Below, piece by piece: positions 1 to 13,400 of a DNA stretch of 64,000 nucleotides; position 1 is the first letter of the stretch, and every line of letters starts with the position of its first letter. The stretch comes from Serilophus lunatus. Taxonomy: Eukaryota; Chordata; Aves; Passeriformes; Eurylaimidae. The stretch covers positions 256,107 through 320,106 of the forward strand of contig VXBA01003660.1 in the NCBI GenBank assembly GCA_013399895.1, read 5' to 3'. The position numbers and the translations under genes are program-made. The notes below the pieces were generated by a model, which saw only the letters and a program-made list of their open reading frames with translations, made no database searches and was not told the origin of the DNA.

Positions 1-569
1 AGAACTAGATTTAGTCCTGATGGATAAGGGTATGCCCTCAGTTTTTGCACCCTTGCAATATTAGTTGTAATTAGTGGGATGAGAATGCCAATATTACTTA
101 AAGCTTATGAGGCAGATGGAATATTGTCTCCAAAACTAACATAACAAAAAGCTGCTGAAAACAGCTCCCTAACTAGGCAGAGTGAAAAGATAACTATACA
201 AAGTCACAGTGAAAGAGGATTAAGTCTGGCAGTTTTCTTAGCATAAGAGATGATGAGTGGCTCTTTGAGCTAGGAAAAAAGAGTAGAAACCCCAAGGTTC
301 CTAAAGACAGAGGGAAAGGAGATTCTCAAGATGCATTAACCTATCTCCAGGTGAAATGACCTGCAGTGCTAATGAAGATGTGCTCATACAGAGTTAATGT
401 CATTCTTTCACCACATCCATTGAGACATACTGCCCATGGAATAACTGCCTCCCAGCTTTGTCACTGTCAGGGTTTTTTTAGCTGGTTCTGTTCTCTTGGT
501 ACACAGCCAGAAATTATCTTCCTTGGTCTTGGGATTACTTACTTTTAGTGTTAATGTTTTGCTTCACAG
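1..569 (+). other. KNOP1: KNOP1 last intron (3' part)
   Basis: AT-rich sequence with no exon-like open frame carrying splice sites and no recognisable repeat. It ends in the pyrimidine-rich acceptor before the KNOP1 terminal exon. Confidence 0.7.
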
Positions 570-881
570 GATCCGAAGTTTGGACAGTGGAGTACAGCTG
601 CTTTTAAAAGTTCTGAGGAAGAAATGAAGTTTTTTAGACTGATGGGCGGCTTTAAAAAGGGCTCTGTGCCTATGCAAAATCTCTCAGCAACTACAAACAA
701 ACCAAACATGGCTCTGAACAGGGAAGGGGAGGAGAAGTTACAGCAGGCTCTGAAGATGGAGTTTGATAAAGCAATGGACTTGAAGCAACACAGAGGAGTT
801 GGTCTTGGATTTCAACCTACTGCCAACAAAAAAGTATACATAGACAAATATACATCTAGATCTATAAAATTTGAAGACTAA
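570..881 (+). CDS. KNOP1: KNOP1, last coding exon (C-terminal 103 residues)
   Basis: KNOP1 is a lysine-rich nucleolar protein. This is its final coding exon, ending in TAA. The acceptor is a pyrimidine-rich stretch ending CACAG at 569, and the exon opens in phase 0 with DPKFGQWSTAAF. The encoded segment is the small-acidic-protein-like (SMAP) C-terminal domain: the core MKFFRLMGGFKKG, then KPNMALNREGEEKLQQAL, then GVGLGFQPTANKKVYIDKY, ending in KFED. These blocks match remembered mammalian KNOP1 (FLRLMGGFK, RPNMAL, GAGLGF, FYIDR, KLED). The ATG at 624 is internal and not the true start; the N-terminal lysine-rich part lies left of the window. The exon converges on VPS35L, as in human. The identification is strong; the only inference is that upstream exons are intact. 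Confidence 0.93.
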   Translation, partial: DPKFGQWSTAAFKSSEEEMKFFRLMGGFKKGSVPMQNLSATTNKPNMALNREGEEKLQQALKMEFDKAMDLKQHRGVGLGFQPTANKKVYIDKYTSRSIKFED

Positions 882-1200
882 AACACTGAAATAATAAAGA
901 GAATGAAAATTCAGTGATTTTTTTTTACTTTCTACATCTTTTAACTTGAAATAAAATAACAAAATGTTTAAGAAATTTGATTTGTGAGGCACTTCTCGTA
1001 CAAGTTTTTAACTGCATACACCAGTGGAGCTGGGTCCTTCAGCTTACAGCAAGTTTTTGAAACCTTTATCATGTTTCTTCTGCAAGGCAAGAGACAGCCT
1101 CCTTCAAAGACTGAAGATACATGGGCCAAGCCTGCAACTAGTTGAGATTTAGTATTTTTTTTAAATGCTGATTTAATAAACTTATTTTTAGCTACATCTT
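882..1200 (+). other. KNOP1: KNOP1 3' UTR (approximate end)
   Basis: Sequence after the KNOP1 stop with three plus-strand AATAAA hexamers (893, 950, 1175). The second is followed by a GT-rich stretch near 975-988, so an end near 970 is likely. The right boundary is an estimate. Confidence 0.6.
950..955 (+). terminator. KNOP1 poly(A) signal (most likely of three)
   Basis: AATAAA about 70 nt after the stop codon, with a T/GT-rich downstream element within 35 nt. Alternatives are AATAAA at 893-898, only 12 nt after the stop, and at 1175-1180. Confidence 0.55.
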
Positions 1201-1591
1201 AGTGACTCAAAAGGACTTCAGTTTTCTGTAAAAATCTTCACATTTTTCCACTTCAGTGGTACAAAGTGATGAGATGAAAAACATGCAACAAGAACAGTTG
1301 AATAATCTAGGTGGTATTTATTAGCAGCTTACTAACTCCTTAAATATATGGTTCTATCAGACATTTTTGTGCAAAAATATCTCTTGATATCTGTGTAAGG
1401 ATTGAACTCATAAAATTCTTACCACTAAGCAAAATCAGCAATAGATGCAAGGTCTCGACATGGTTCCCTATCATGGAACAGAAAGGGTTAGAGTGAAATT
1501 TTATTTGGAGTAATATCAGTACATGCAACTAAATTCCACAAGGGTAAGATGATACATTTGGATATACAAAGAAACTCCCCCAGAACACACA

Positions 1592-2255
1592 GATGAATTG
1601 CAAATTGTTTTATTCAGTGACAGTGTACTTTGCAAATATAGAGTACTTTGCATCTATTTCCATTTTTCTTTGCAGACAGCACTTATAGATTCCTTCCATT
1701 TTACAAAACACCAATGCACTAAAATGAAAACATAAACATGTCTATGAAAATTGTATTGTAGAAATTAGAACAATAACACCTTGTCCATTTTTCTCTTCTG
1801 GAACAAACCAACCAAATGCTGGCAGCATCCCAAAGCAGAGAGATGACTTAGTAGGATTATTGCATTGAAATGCTGCTTTCTACACAGGAAAAAGACTACT
1901 GGGCAATTGGGATGAAGTTTTTAGGCCGTGAATTCATTTGTGCAGATTATCTTCTTCCTTTTTTTGTAAAAGTTACAACAGATTAGATTTCAAAAGGCTT
2001 TCACAACCATAGAGGTTAAGAATACTGTTTACTGAATGTAAATCCATATTTAAAATATTATGGTAAAACTGGAAACAGAATTTCAGGTTAAATTATTGCA
2101 CTCAGAACAGTTCTACCTTTACTGTGCCCAAGTAAATCTTTCACACTGAGTATAAAAAACACACTGAACTCCTCCAGTCAGAATGTAGACCAGTGATTTC
2201 TGGCCTTGGCTACATGCTCTCTTGTACAGATGACTCCTTGGAAAAGAGACATTCA
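1592..2255 (-). other. VPS35L: VPS35L 3' UTR
   Basis: From the VPS35L stop codon to the predicted poly(A) site. AT-rich, with no coding signal and no repeat recognised. The low-coordinate limit rests on the poly(A) signal at 1609. Confidence 0.6.
1609..1614 (-). terminator. VPS35L poly(A) signal
   Basis: Reads AATAAA on the minus strand, about 640 nt after the VPS35L stop. It is followed by a GT-rich downstream element (TCTGTGTGTTCTGGGGG on the minus strand, about 1577-1593), the classical arrangement. Cleavage is expected near 1590-1597. Further hexamers exist downstream on the minus strand near 1499 and 1317. Confidence 0.65.
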
Positions 2256-2354
2256 TCAGGTCCTGGACTGCAGAGGAAGGCGAAGGGCCAGGTCTGTGAA
2301 GTGACTCATTTCGGGCTGTTTGCTTCTCCTCTTGATGTATTCGAGCGTTTTCAC
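2256..2354 (-). CDS. VPS35L: VPS35L exon 31 (stop)
   Basis: Codes residues 932-963 and TGA: VKTLEYIKRRSKQPEMSHFT, then DLALRLPLQSRT. The acceptor is ACCCAG. Human ends in LALRLPLQTRT at the same length. Confidence 0.97.
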   Translation of the reverse strand: MKTLEYIKRRSKQPEMSHFTDLALRLPLQSRT

Positions 2355-4365
2355 CTGGGTTTGAAAAGAAAGGTATTGGGAGATTTTTGGTGTCTGTCTT
2401 ATTTCATAGGCCATCACTTCCTTGTGTAGACACTCTCATGATTTTCCTTCCATTTCACTGGCCACGTGAGCACTTGCCATTTCTTACTCCAGAGCTCATA
2501 ATTGTGTGTATGTCTTAAAGGCTCTCAAATGCCACTTTCCAAGCTTACATCATTCAATTCCTCCACAAAATAAAAATGCTGTATTTCTCTTAAAGCTAGT
2601 TTCCTGTACTGAAAAAAGGTTACAGCACCAACACTTTCACAGGTTCCTTAATGCTTGACATAGGATTACAATTGCTAGAAAGATACAGATTACTTCAAAT
2701 AAGCTGCTTATTCATTAAGAAGCATTTTTAAAAAAAACAGTTGTTTGGGTTTCAATTTAATTTTTTTGTAAGAGAGCAATTTGTAAAGAGATTTATTCAG
2801 CTCAAGAAAGTATTACCTTTTTCCAAATAAAGAGTAAAATAAGATCTTAAGAACTAAATTTTCTCTGCATTATCTGTTTTCCTTACCATAGTTTTGGTGT
2901 CAGCAAAGCCATGTTTCTGAGCAAGATTCCACAGATTGACTGAAAGCTGGTTTAGTTTGTTGTTTCGTAGATCCCCATGAGCTACGATAGTGTTAAAGAA
3001 ATAAAGTGCCAACTGGCTCTGTCTCTTTAGGGTCTGTAAGGAAAAAAAGATATTTCCATATTATCATGCAGTCATCCCAAAATATCCAGCATGACCTCAC
3101 TGGGTTCTCTGAACTCTGGGAAGTGCAAAGGACACTCGTTTTGTAACACACAGCAATAGTTAGAGACTCAAGAATACAAGGATGTATTTTCATGTCCCAT
3201 TCAAAATGCAACAAGTAGTGATAGTCATGAATACACCTAAGTTGCTGTAAATAAAATAATTACACAAGACGACTACATTTCATAACACTCAGGCACAGTG
3301 CATTATGTAGGACTGACACACAGGTTCAGACGCCCTACAATTGCATAGAAATTACCCTCCCACCAACCAACCTTGCATTTTGAGCACCAGAGCTCTATGT
3401 ATTTCTTTAGAGAGACCACTACTATCAATCTAGATTAGGGCAACTTCAGGCTTTTTTCCAGCAGCCTATTCTATTTAACAAAAGATGGTGTTTTCTCTTG
3501 CTATTCTTTCATTGAAACTTTGGTGATACCAACATGTTTGCACCATATTTGCAGCTGCTTCCCCTAACATTGCTGAGGAGGGCCCTTAAGGAGATAATCT
3601 GCCATCGAGGAGCACCAGTCTCTGTGGAGGAGTTCTGGGGCACAGACAATCCTGCACTAAGCTTACAGGGTGCTCCCACCCTGATTTGGAAGGAATGGAA
3701 AACAATTAAAATGCTATTGCAGATTCTGCTGATTCCTACAGGGTAAGTTTTAACAGGCTGAAAGGACAATTTATTATTGGATGCATCTGAGCTGTAGTAT
3801 TTGTTCACACTGCTTTGCTGCAGCTGTCCTTTGTTCTCTGCTCCAGAAAGCCCACTGACAAAGGCATAGCTCCACTTTACACAGAAACCACAGCAGTGAA
3901 GTATAGTTAAAACTGTCAGCTGAGCACCCCAATTAATGAATTTAATGCTGCACTTTACCCCACTCAGTTGAATTCATGCTGGGGTAGCTAATGTACAGTG
4001 TTCAGGACAAGGTTACAAGGCAGAATGAGGCAGAGATTGGGGTAAGAGGAATGCAGGGGCCTCTGACTTTGTGTTCCTGACATGGTACCAGTGTAGCCAT
4101 GCAGTCTCTGCCCTTTCCCTAAGGGACTGAAAGTAAATTAATTTCTCTTCTCACTGCCAGCAGAAGAGAGGTCAGATGCTATTAATCAAAGAAATGGCAC
4201 ACACTGAGCTATCAGTCCTCCAGATAAATATGGAAAAGGAGACAGCCATGCTATTGGCCAGCTAGAAAAGAGGCCAAGCATGCCCCAAACCAGAAGCATC
4301 AGACTGCTACTGTTAGTATGTGACAGTAGACTTGTACATTCAGAAACGATCTGCCACATCTTAAA

Positions 4366-4428
<63 letters not shown>

Positions 4429-7400
4429 CCAGACCTGGTAAAGGCACCACAAGAAGTTCCCTAAGCATTTAACTAATGACATGAAACTACCACGAAGACA
4501 GGTCTTCCTCTAACAGTTATCTACATTAACAATTTCCATCCCAACAGCTCCAAAACCTGTTCACAGGCAAACCTACAACCACCATTTGGGAGCACTGAAC
4601 TGTACTCCCTACTAGATGGAGAAGTACAATTGATCAGTCTAGACCAGTAGTAGAAACACAGCAGAAATACAACTCAACAAGACAGTAGAAGGGAAAACAC
4701 TTATGCTTAAATTTCTCTTGTAGGATTAGCACTCTTCATGGAAAAACAGATCTAGGGTACAGCCAGCTGGTCCAGGTCATTATTCATAAGGCACCCTCTT
4801 ATATCATCATGTATCCTGGATTACCAAAATAACCTCTATTACCTATTTTTTCCCCCATTGACCATCTAATGCCTGTGTGTCTTCTGCTGAATATAAACTT
4901 CAAAGAGGTTCCTGGGAATTGCTTGGAGGTTTCCTCACAAGAAGTGGAACAATTCAATTATTGGGCAGAATGCAAAAGCAGCAGTTCTCCAGTCTGAGTA
5001 TTGACTGGAGCATCAAAATAAACAAAAAATGCACTCTTTAAAATAAGGATGAAATTTTTTAGTAATTTGAAATGTAAATACTTCAAAAAAGACCATAATT
5101 CAAAAAGGATTCAGAGGAAAAGCCAGAAAAATGAGAGACATGCCAACTCTCATTGTGTTGGGGCAGGTGTAACAGGCAGGATTTTGGCACCTAGTCCTCA
5201 GTTACACAATGCTGAGTGGAAACAGAGGCAGGCTCAGGTTTGCAGGAAATCCCACCATGACTGAACGTGATGATGAACAGGAATGTTTGTGTAATGTGGC
5301 ACTGACCTCCAACCCAAGGGATGTTTCCATGCCAGCCAAGCCTGGCAAGACTGAATTGTGAGGGGCACCCCAGCCCACAGGATGTATTCACAGGCAGCAA
5401 GGAGAAAGCAACAGCTCAGCAATTTGGCAACCACACACATCATGGGACTAGCAATTCCCACACCAAAGAGAATTGCCAGCCTTCTAGACAGCACATTTTC
5501 CATAATCCTTGGAATAATGCTGATGACAATGAAACAAAGAACAGACTACATCATCCCAGAATGTGAACCCCCTTGTGTCCTCACCCCTCCACCAAAGTGC
5601 AGAGCAATGCCCAAATTTCATATAGCATAACAGTAAAAAAAATAGTCTTTTCTCCCATGGACCATGTATTCTGTTTCACAGAATTCTGCCTAGCAATTAA
5701 AATGTTTATTCCTGTCCTTCTGTGACTTTTGCCAGATGTCTGTCATAAGGGTGCAGTACAACACCTCTAATAAGGACAGGCTGAAACATTTTACTCTTGG
5801 CTCTACAGTGGCACTATGTAGGTTCATCTCTGTTTCAAAGTCCTTAATGTATTTTTAAAACTTACAGTATTCATAGTGCTGCTCACATAGTTTTAAAATT
5901 AATTCAACAAAGATGTGCTCCCTGTGGAACTTGCAGTTCACAGAGGACCAGATTTTACTTTTCAAAGCCATACTCAGTAATCCTGTAAGCCATTAGCAGA
6001 ATCCCAGTTTATTTATTTTGGTTTCCACCACTTACCAAATATCTTACAAACATGCAGAAATAACATTCTCAATTAAACTATTTCTAGTCTTTACACTCCA
6101 CCACCGTGCCAGAGACAATGATGTAATAAGAGTATTAATCTGGGAGCTAGGAGTTTCCAACTCTGAGACAAAGAAGTGGAGTTGATGGATACTCAAAAGC
6201 CCCAGTTCCTCATTGGAGTGCACCAGCCTCCCACTGAACTATCACCTGTGCCAGAGCCTCCACCACCTGCCATGTCTGCTGGAAACTGCTCCAGGGGAAA
6301 TCTCCTGGCTCCCTCTTCCCAAAGAAGAACAAAATGTCTAACCACCTTTAGAAAAATCTCAGCCAAGAACATAAAATTCTTTAAAAAATTCTTTAAAGCA
6401 CACAACCAACACAGAGATCTATGTCCAACTCTGCTTCTACTTCAGTATTCAAACACATGTAAAATCAGGTAAAGTTGTAATGAGTTTATATAAAATTAAA
6501 AATCAGATGTGTTGAAAAAAGAAGCCTCAAGAGCATTTTTCCTGCTCCATTTTTTATACTGATTGTAAAGTGTCCAGAATCTATTACATGGTACATGGGA
6601 AGACTGCCATCCTAGCATGGCACTGCCAGGGACACAATGACATGTTCCTGATGTTTTGGATCAAAAGTCATGTTTGAATAAAACATAAATTTATGATTGA
6701 AGAGCAAGAAGCAAGCTTTTACATTTCTGGAGCATAAAACCAATCTTAAACACAGAGGATTCAGTGCTACTCTCCTGACCAGAAACAGCTTGAACTTTAC
6801 AGAACTGTGTAGAACTGAAAATTTCCATTCCAGCACTGTCACATAAATGAAGCATTCTCTAATACTGTGAAAAGACCATGCTGTGTTAACAATAAGATGC
6901 ATTGTTCTCTTCCAAATTGCCATTTTGGTGAAAAGCTTTTATTGTGAGAAAAATTTATTTTACTTTATAGCTTTTAAAGGAAATGAACCAATACAAACAC
7001 AAAATCATCAGAGGCTTGTTCATTTAAATAAGCAGCCAAGAAGATGAATAATAAAAGGTCACCAACACTGAAGCAAGCCAAGTACCACAGTGATTTTATG
7101 ACCAGTTCTACTTTAGCACAGTTAGAGATCTCCAATAATATTTTCATCACCTCTATTTCCCCAGAAACAACAGCTTCCTCAAACAAGTATTCATTCTTGC
7201 AAAACAATTTCTAACTAAATTTCTCAAGGACTTTTACTCAACAAAGCAGAACAAATGCTCCCCCTTTGTAAATAAGGGTGGACAGAGGAGGGAATCCAAA
7301 GCACGCCAAGGACCTATATCTGTGCTGCTTATCTTTGAATTCAGTTTTCTGTGCAATGAAGGCTTCAGTAAAGTAACAGGATCTCAATACTGAAAGTATT

Positions 7401-10400
7401 ACACTTGAAAGCAGAAAGCAAAAAAAAAAAGTCCTTTCAGAAACCATGAATTTCAAGCCCTACAAACATTCCCACCTGCATATTCCATACAGGAGTCAGA
7501 CTCAAAAAAATCCTCAATTACAACCCACAGTCCTGAAAAGTCTGTTAAAAATCTTCTTCAAGACCTGTTTGGACATTCTTAGCTGTGCTAGAATGGTTGT
7601 TTTCTGCTGTTGCTGTTCTGAAAAAGAACTACTGTTCACTGTGGTGATGTGTTCAATGATGCAGAGGCATTTGGGCAAAGGATTTATTCATCTTCCATCC
7701 CTAAAATTGCTCAAGGACAAACAGGAAAGCAAACGCAGAGAAAAAGCTAAACTTAGTACAGTGTCCTCCCAATATGTATCAGTTAATCTGTGCTATCAGT
7801 TATTCTGTACTAGCAAATACTATGGGCTACTGTGCAAACAGACTATCTAAAGAATTCCATCAAATCAATCATCCCTTGCCCTCCCATTCCAGGCTACAAG
7901 CCACAAGATTTCCATCAATAGAAGTTGTCCAGTAAGGGATGATTAGGAAGCTGTGGAGAGGTTTAATCTCAGAAACAGGTACAGTAGCAGAACAGCAAGT
8001 TCTCCTTATTTTGGTAATACTGAAAACATTAGTCACCTGCCTTTCACATACAATCCATGAAGTTGTTTTTGATCCCTCAGAGGCTCTGAACTCCAATCAA
8101 GAAATTCAATACATTGCCTATTCTTTATTTAATATTGAATAAATGCACTAAAATCAAGATAAAGACAAATCAACTTTTTCCTCCCTCTTTACCTCTCTCC
8201 TGACTTCCTCCTAATGTCTGGGATCTGAAACTGTTACTAATGATAGGTAGCTATCAGTGTATTTTACCCAGTAATAGATTAACTGTGAATTCTCACTTTG
8301 CTTATCACAGAAATGGATATTTCAGGCTACTGCTAACTTAGCTGGCAAGAAAATAATGTCTGTTTCCTGTTCATGAAAGAGCTGTTGGAGCTTTCAGCCC
8401 AAAGCATTCCATGATTCTATGATTTACAAAGTTGAGAAACAAGAGGCAACAACAGGAGGGATGGCTATGGAACACATTTTAGGTATGACATATTGCAATC
8501 AAAGGAGTAACTGTGGCACTGTCTGTTCTATCTTAGGCCAGTAACTGCAATACCATCATCACAGAGCTTACTGTAGTCAGAAAGACTCATAAAAAAAAGT
8601 TATCCCACACTGAGCATCAAATTTCCAAACTGCAGCAGGACTCAAGCTGGTTAATTTAAAGCTACCTCTAACATCACAGAGCATCACATTTCCACAACCA
8701 GACTACACCTAACTCTAAGCTCAGTCTTAGTGCAGAGTGCTGCTCTGCAGTGATCATTCTGCACTGCAGCACAATCACTCCTTGGTGCACAATTGATACA
8801 ACAGTGCCAGAGTAGCTTCTGCTGCTTGTCAGCTGTCAGCACACAGCTTCACCTTAAAAATGTATTATGACTGTGACAGGATCTATTTCACATCATTAGG
8901 TGTCTCCATCACAAGCCTGCCTACATGACAAACTCACTTTTTAAACAAAATTCCCCAACTGCCTCTTGTTAAAAGGTTCCTGGAGCTTCCGAAGAGACCA
9001 GCGCCCGTCCAAAGGTGGTCTGTTCCTTCAACTCCAAATTACTTTTGTTTCTGTACTGAATCATGACAAGTAAAAACATACCTCTTCTTTTCCCAGGGTT
9101 TTCAGATGATCCAGTATCTGTGCTATCACTGTTTCACACAGTTTATTAATTTCAGCCAGGAACTTGGAGTCTCCACCATACAGGGTGTCATTGGAATCGA
9201 CTGCAGAGATGAATTCAAGCTTAGGTCTGGCCGAAGAGCATTTGTTTGCTACTAAAAACATCAGCTATCAATAGAAGACCACATCTGGAAGTTAAATAAT
9301 GACCCTTCTCCATGAAACACTAACAATGCTGTTTAGGTGCCTACCACTTGGTTGCCTACAATGTCCTTTTGATTTCAGGAACAAAACACTGAAAAGAAGC
9401 TTCCACCTTAAAGCCAGTCCTGTGGTCCTGGATGCAGTCAGGCTCAAAAATATCTGCTAGACTTAATGCAAAACAACACATAGTGTTAATTTTCACATTT
9501 CCACAGCCTTCATCTTCAATGGCAGCAGGACTGGGCCAAACAGTTTGTTCTACTTTGTGAAAAACAACAAGATTTTCAAAAGAAACTGTGTTTTAGTTTT
9601 TCTTTCCTAAAAAGTTCTGGATAGGAATTCAGAAAGTATATCTTTAGTTTCAAATACCTTAAAAGATTCTTTGGAGGAAGAGAGCTCTTGCAGTTTTTGC
9701 AGCTTATGTAAGTGTGATTTTAAACATGCCTTTTTGTCTAATTTATGTATGTTTTACAAAAAAATTGGTTACAAGTAATTTGTAAGTTTACATGTATTCA
9801 GGGTAAATCAGAAAGCATGAAGATAAAAAAAATCATCCTGTTTCCAAGTAAACTTCATTTTAAGAAGCTAAGGCACATGGTCCACTTAGAAAAAAAATCC
9901 ATGACCCTAATAGAGGGGAAAAGTTACTAATTTATATTTTCATGCTTGTCTCCATTACAATCTAATTAATTTAGATTTCTCATTTGGGGATTAGGCAGCT
10001 ATATAAAAAATGAGGTGAAAGAAAAAGCAGCTAAACCACATTTCCTTACAGAATTTGAACAGCAGATTTACTACAGAGTAGTAGTTCAACTGACAGCTAT
10101 TTTCTGTGCTGCTAACTGCAGGATATATTTTGTTATGGCTGGTAACTTTGACAGACTGTTCCCCAGAACAAGTGCAGAATACACTCCTGCCTTCCACTCT
10201 GTGAAAGCCCTGTGCAATTACTAGTTTGGCTTCTATGACTCACTAATCTTCCAGTATGTTTTAAAAGACTCAATTATTACTCTATCTAAATTTAGTAACC
10301 TACAATCACAAGGCAAATACTCAAATTTTAAAGCATATCAAAATATTACTACAAAAAATATTGCAACTATTTTAAAAAATGTAAAATCTTTAGAATTTTC

Positions 10401-13400
10401 TAGCTACAATGAAGATTTTTATAACTTATTACAGCAATTTCCAAAGCTGCCTTCAAAGCAGTAAATACATCATTTAAATAATGGACACAAGGCTTTACAT
10501 TCTGAAAACTGAAGTTGTAAATAAATGTGAATGAAACACCAACAGTAAGTATAAATCAAGTTGATACTTTAAAGAAAACCCTCCAGATGTACAAAGTTCT
10601 AATGCTTGAAAAGCTCACAGTTATATGTATTTGCACCACCACCACCAGGAGCAAACTAAGTAACTCACTCTGCACAGATTTAAAGAACAGACTGTACATC
10701 TGTTCAGGAGCCACCTCCTGTGATTATTTTAAGTTACAATACCTGGAACTGGATAGAAAAATAATCCATTCTGTCAGAGTGACTACCACTGATCTTCATT
10801 AACTGGGCAGGGTGATAACACAATATTACAATTGCATGGTGGAACACCAGGACCCAGAGCCCTCCCTTAGGTATTACCTTTATCTACATGGTAGATATAT
10901 GCTTCTTGAGTCATTGCAGACAGCAGATGCAAAACATTAGTATAAATCCTGACTTTGTCATCACTGTTATCCTCCCAAGTATAATCCTGGATCACATTTA
11001 GTAATCCTCGCACAAGAAACAACACTCCTTGCTCTGGATGGTCCTACAGGGAAGAAAAAAGATAGATTGAAACCAACACCACAGCAACCCCAAAACAAAA
11101 AAATAGGATTATTTGCAGTCATTCAGTCATTTAGAGCCACAATACGAGCTCTACAAAAGCAAAACTACAATATAATTAAAGCTGACAGCTACTTTTCTTA
11201 AGTGTGCTTCCTGCAAATCCTTTTAAAAACGTGTTCCAGTTTCCACCTAAAATGTCCATTTTACCCATAATCAGAACTTGATCTAGGCAGCCTCCACAAA
11301 CTTTGAAATGCTTTGTTTTCTAGTCATGGGGGAGTAGTCCAAAATTGTCAGCTTCTTAACAGCTAAGCCTCTAAAATTAAACACTGGGTACATTTTTTTA
11401 TTAAAATCATGTCAGTAATCTGTAGTATATTACTCATATAATTATGAGTTTCACAACACTTATACTGGGAAGTGAGAGTTATAGACAATTAACAATCTTT
11501 TAACAAGAAAGAAGTGGAAAGACATCTGCTTTACATAAGCTGGGAGTTTTTGCAAGCAGCTTTAATACTGCACCCAGCTTATTTCCAGCTGGCAGTTGGT
11601 GCAGTGACACCAACATAGGTAGGACAAATCACAGTCCACTGGGGACATTTCCTTCTGATATTTTGTAAAGTAAATAGGAGAAAAAAATTATAGGAACTGA
11701 TTTCTGAATCCTGGCATCTCATTGCAGGTTATTCTTCATTGCTGAATCTTCCTCCTTCAATCATCTATTAATGATCGGAGTCATTCCACATCCTTCCTTC
11801 AGAGTCTTAATTCTGCAGTCAGTGGACAGCAATGGCACAACCCAGTGGGAACTGCCCTTTCCCTTCTAAAAACACAGCACCTCCAAGTTTCTAAACATGC
11901 CTGGCTTGGGAAACCCCTTCCACTGGAATAAGGAGAATCCATTGCTCTGATGATGAAGATTTGGACAACACCAAACTGTGCTGCTTCACCAAATGTCATC
12001 AAAACCAAAGGAAGGACAAAACCTAAGGAATGTTTCAGTGAAGAGGAACAACCTACTTTCTCCAAGAACAAATGAATATACTTCAATTTATTTTTCTGGT
12101 CTTCCAGATGAATTTACAATTTTCCCTCATCATTCAGCTGAAACTACTGGAAGTAAAATTACATCTCTTTCTCTAAACTTGAAAATTAGTTACAAATTGG
12201 AAAGATGTAGAATGGTAGTACTTTGTGAAATATTCATCAGAAGAGGAAGGTTATGCCAAAACATATCTTTTAATGACTGTATTCACTCAAATGATTAGGC
12301 AACACATAACAAAGTTAACTGAAACTAATAGAAACTAGGGCTCTCTATTTTTCCCCTTCTCAGGTACTAGACTTAGAGTGCTTAGCTAATAAAACTGTAA
12401 ATGGTGTTTACACAATTATGGTGAGATTTCACTCCACCCCAAATCCAGTTAAGTGCCAGGCGCTACTGAGACTGTCAATGCTGTTCCTCTACCTCCACAC
12501 AGTTGTTCTGCCTTCCCATTTTGCATTGGGGTGAGTGATTTTGCAGCCAATGAGCAAATTGGTTCAGTTTCCCACAGAAAGCTAATCACTGCATTTCTCA
12601 CTCCAAAAGCCCGGTCTATTCTGAATTTTTAAACAGGAAACTCAAAACTGTCTGCTATCCTACATGCTGTTCATACACACACAACTTACCGGAACAACGA
12701 GTAAGGTGGAAAAAAAATTACAAAGGAATTCCAGGAGAAAGGCATCAGAAGGTCGCATCTTTCCGTCCACACTGATCACTTTTGGCACTTCAGGAACAAG
12801 GCTCACTGCAGCTTTGAAAAAAGCATCAGCTACAAAATAAAAATAGAGTTGCTGTATTATCACTCCAACCATGATGGTATTCATGCGTGTGACCCAATGA
12901 TTGCTTCGAGTTTGTTTCACACAGATTACAGAAAATGAACATGTTTAACTGCAAAAAAACCTGAGGACTCAGCTGTCAAAATCTGTGGTAATTCAAGTGA
13001 TACTGTTCAAAAGAAGTTCTCACTTCGCCTTTGAAATTATAACTCCTCTCCTTTGTGTAACAGGGGAACACCATCATTTTACACATCTTGCATATAAAGG
13101 CTGTTAAAGTTATAAGGCAATGCTAACAACTTATTTCTCTAATTAAAAAGAAAATATTAATATAGTACCAGAACCTGAGGCATTGCTGGTTACCTAAATA
13201 AAAAGATTCTTTTCCAGGAATTGCAATAAAGGAATTAGAGAAACCATCCATCATTATGGCCTTGGCAAAATAGCTAATAAGAGGTTTTCATAACTCTTTA
13301 TTAAACTCTCTAATTTTACAAAAATATAAATTTCAAACACTAGAACATCTATTCCCTAATTTATTAATATTCAAAAATCAAAAGAAACAATATTTTCCAT

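Larger units (their letters stand above)
3034..9081 (-). other. VPS35L intron 29
   Basis: A 6-kb AT-rich intron. It contains the (CA)n microsatellite at 4367-4425 and a probable CR1 3' tail near 8.4 kb. Open frames here lack splice signals and protein-like composition. Confidence 0.85.

Noticed and set aside
624..881. KNOP1 fragment read as a short independent gene starting at the ATG at 624
   Set aside because: The homologous frame extends upstream to a clear splice acceptor at 569, so the ATG is internal.
4186..4482. Minus-strand open frame with a long Val-Cys repeat
   Set aside because: A translation of the CA microsatellite.
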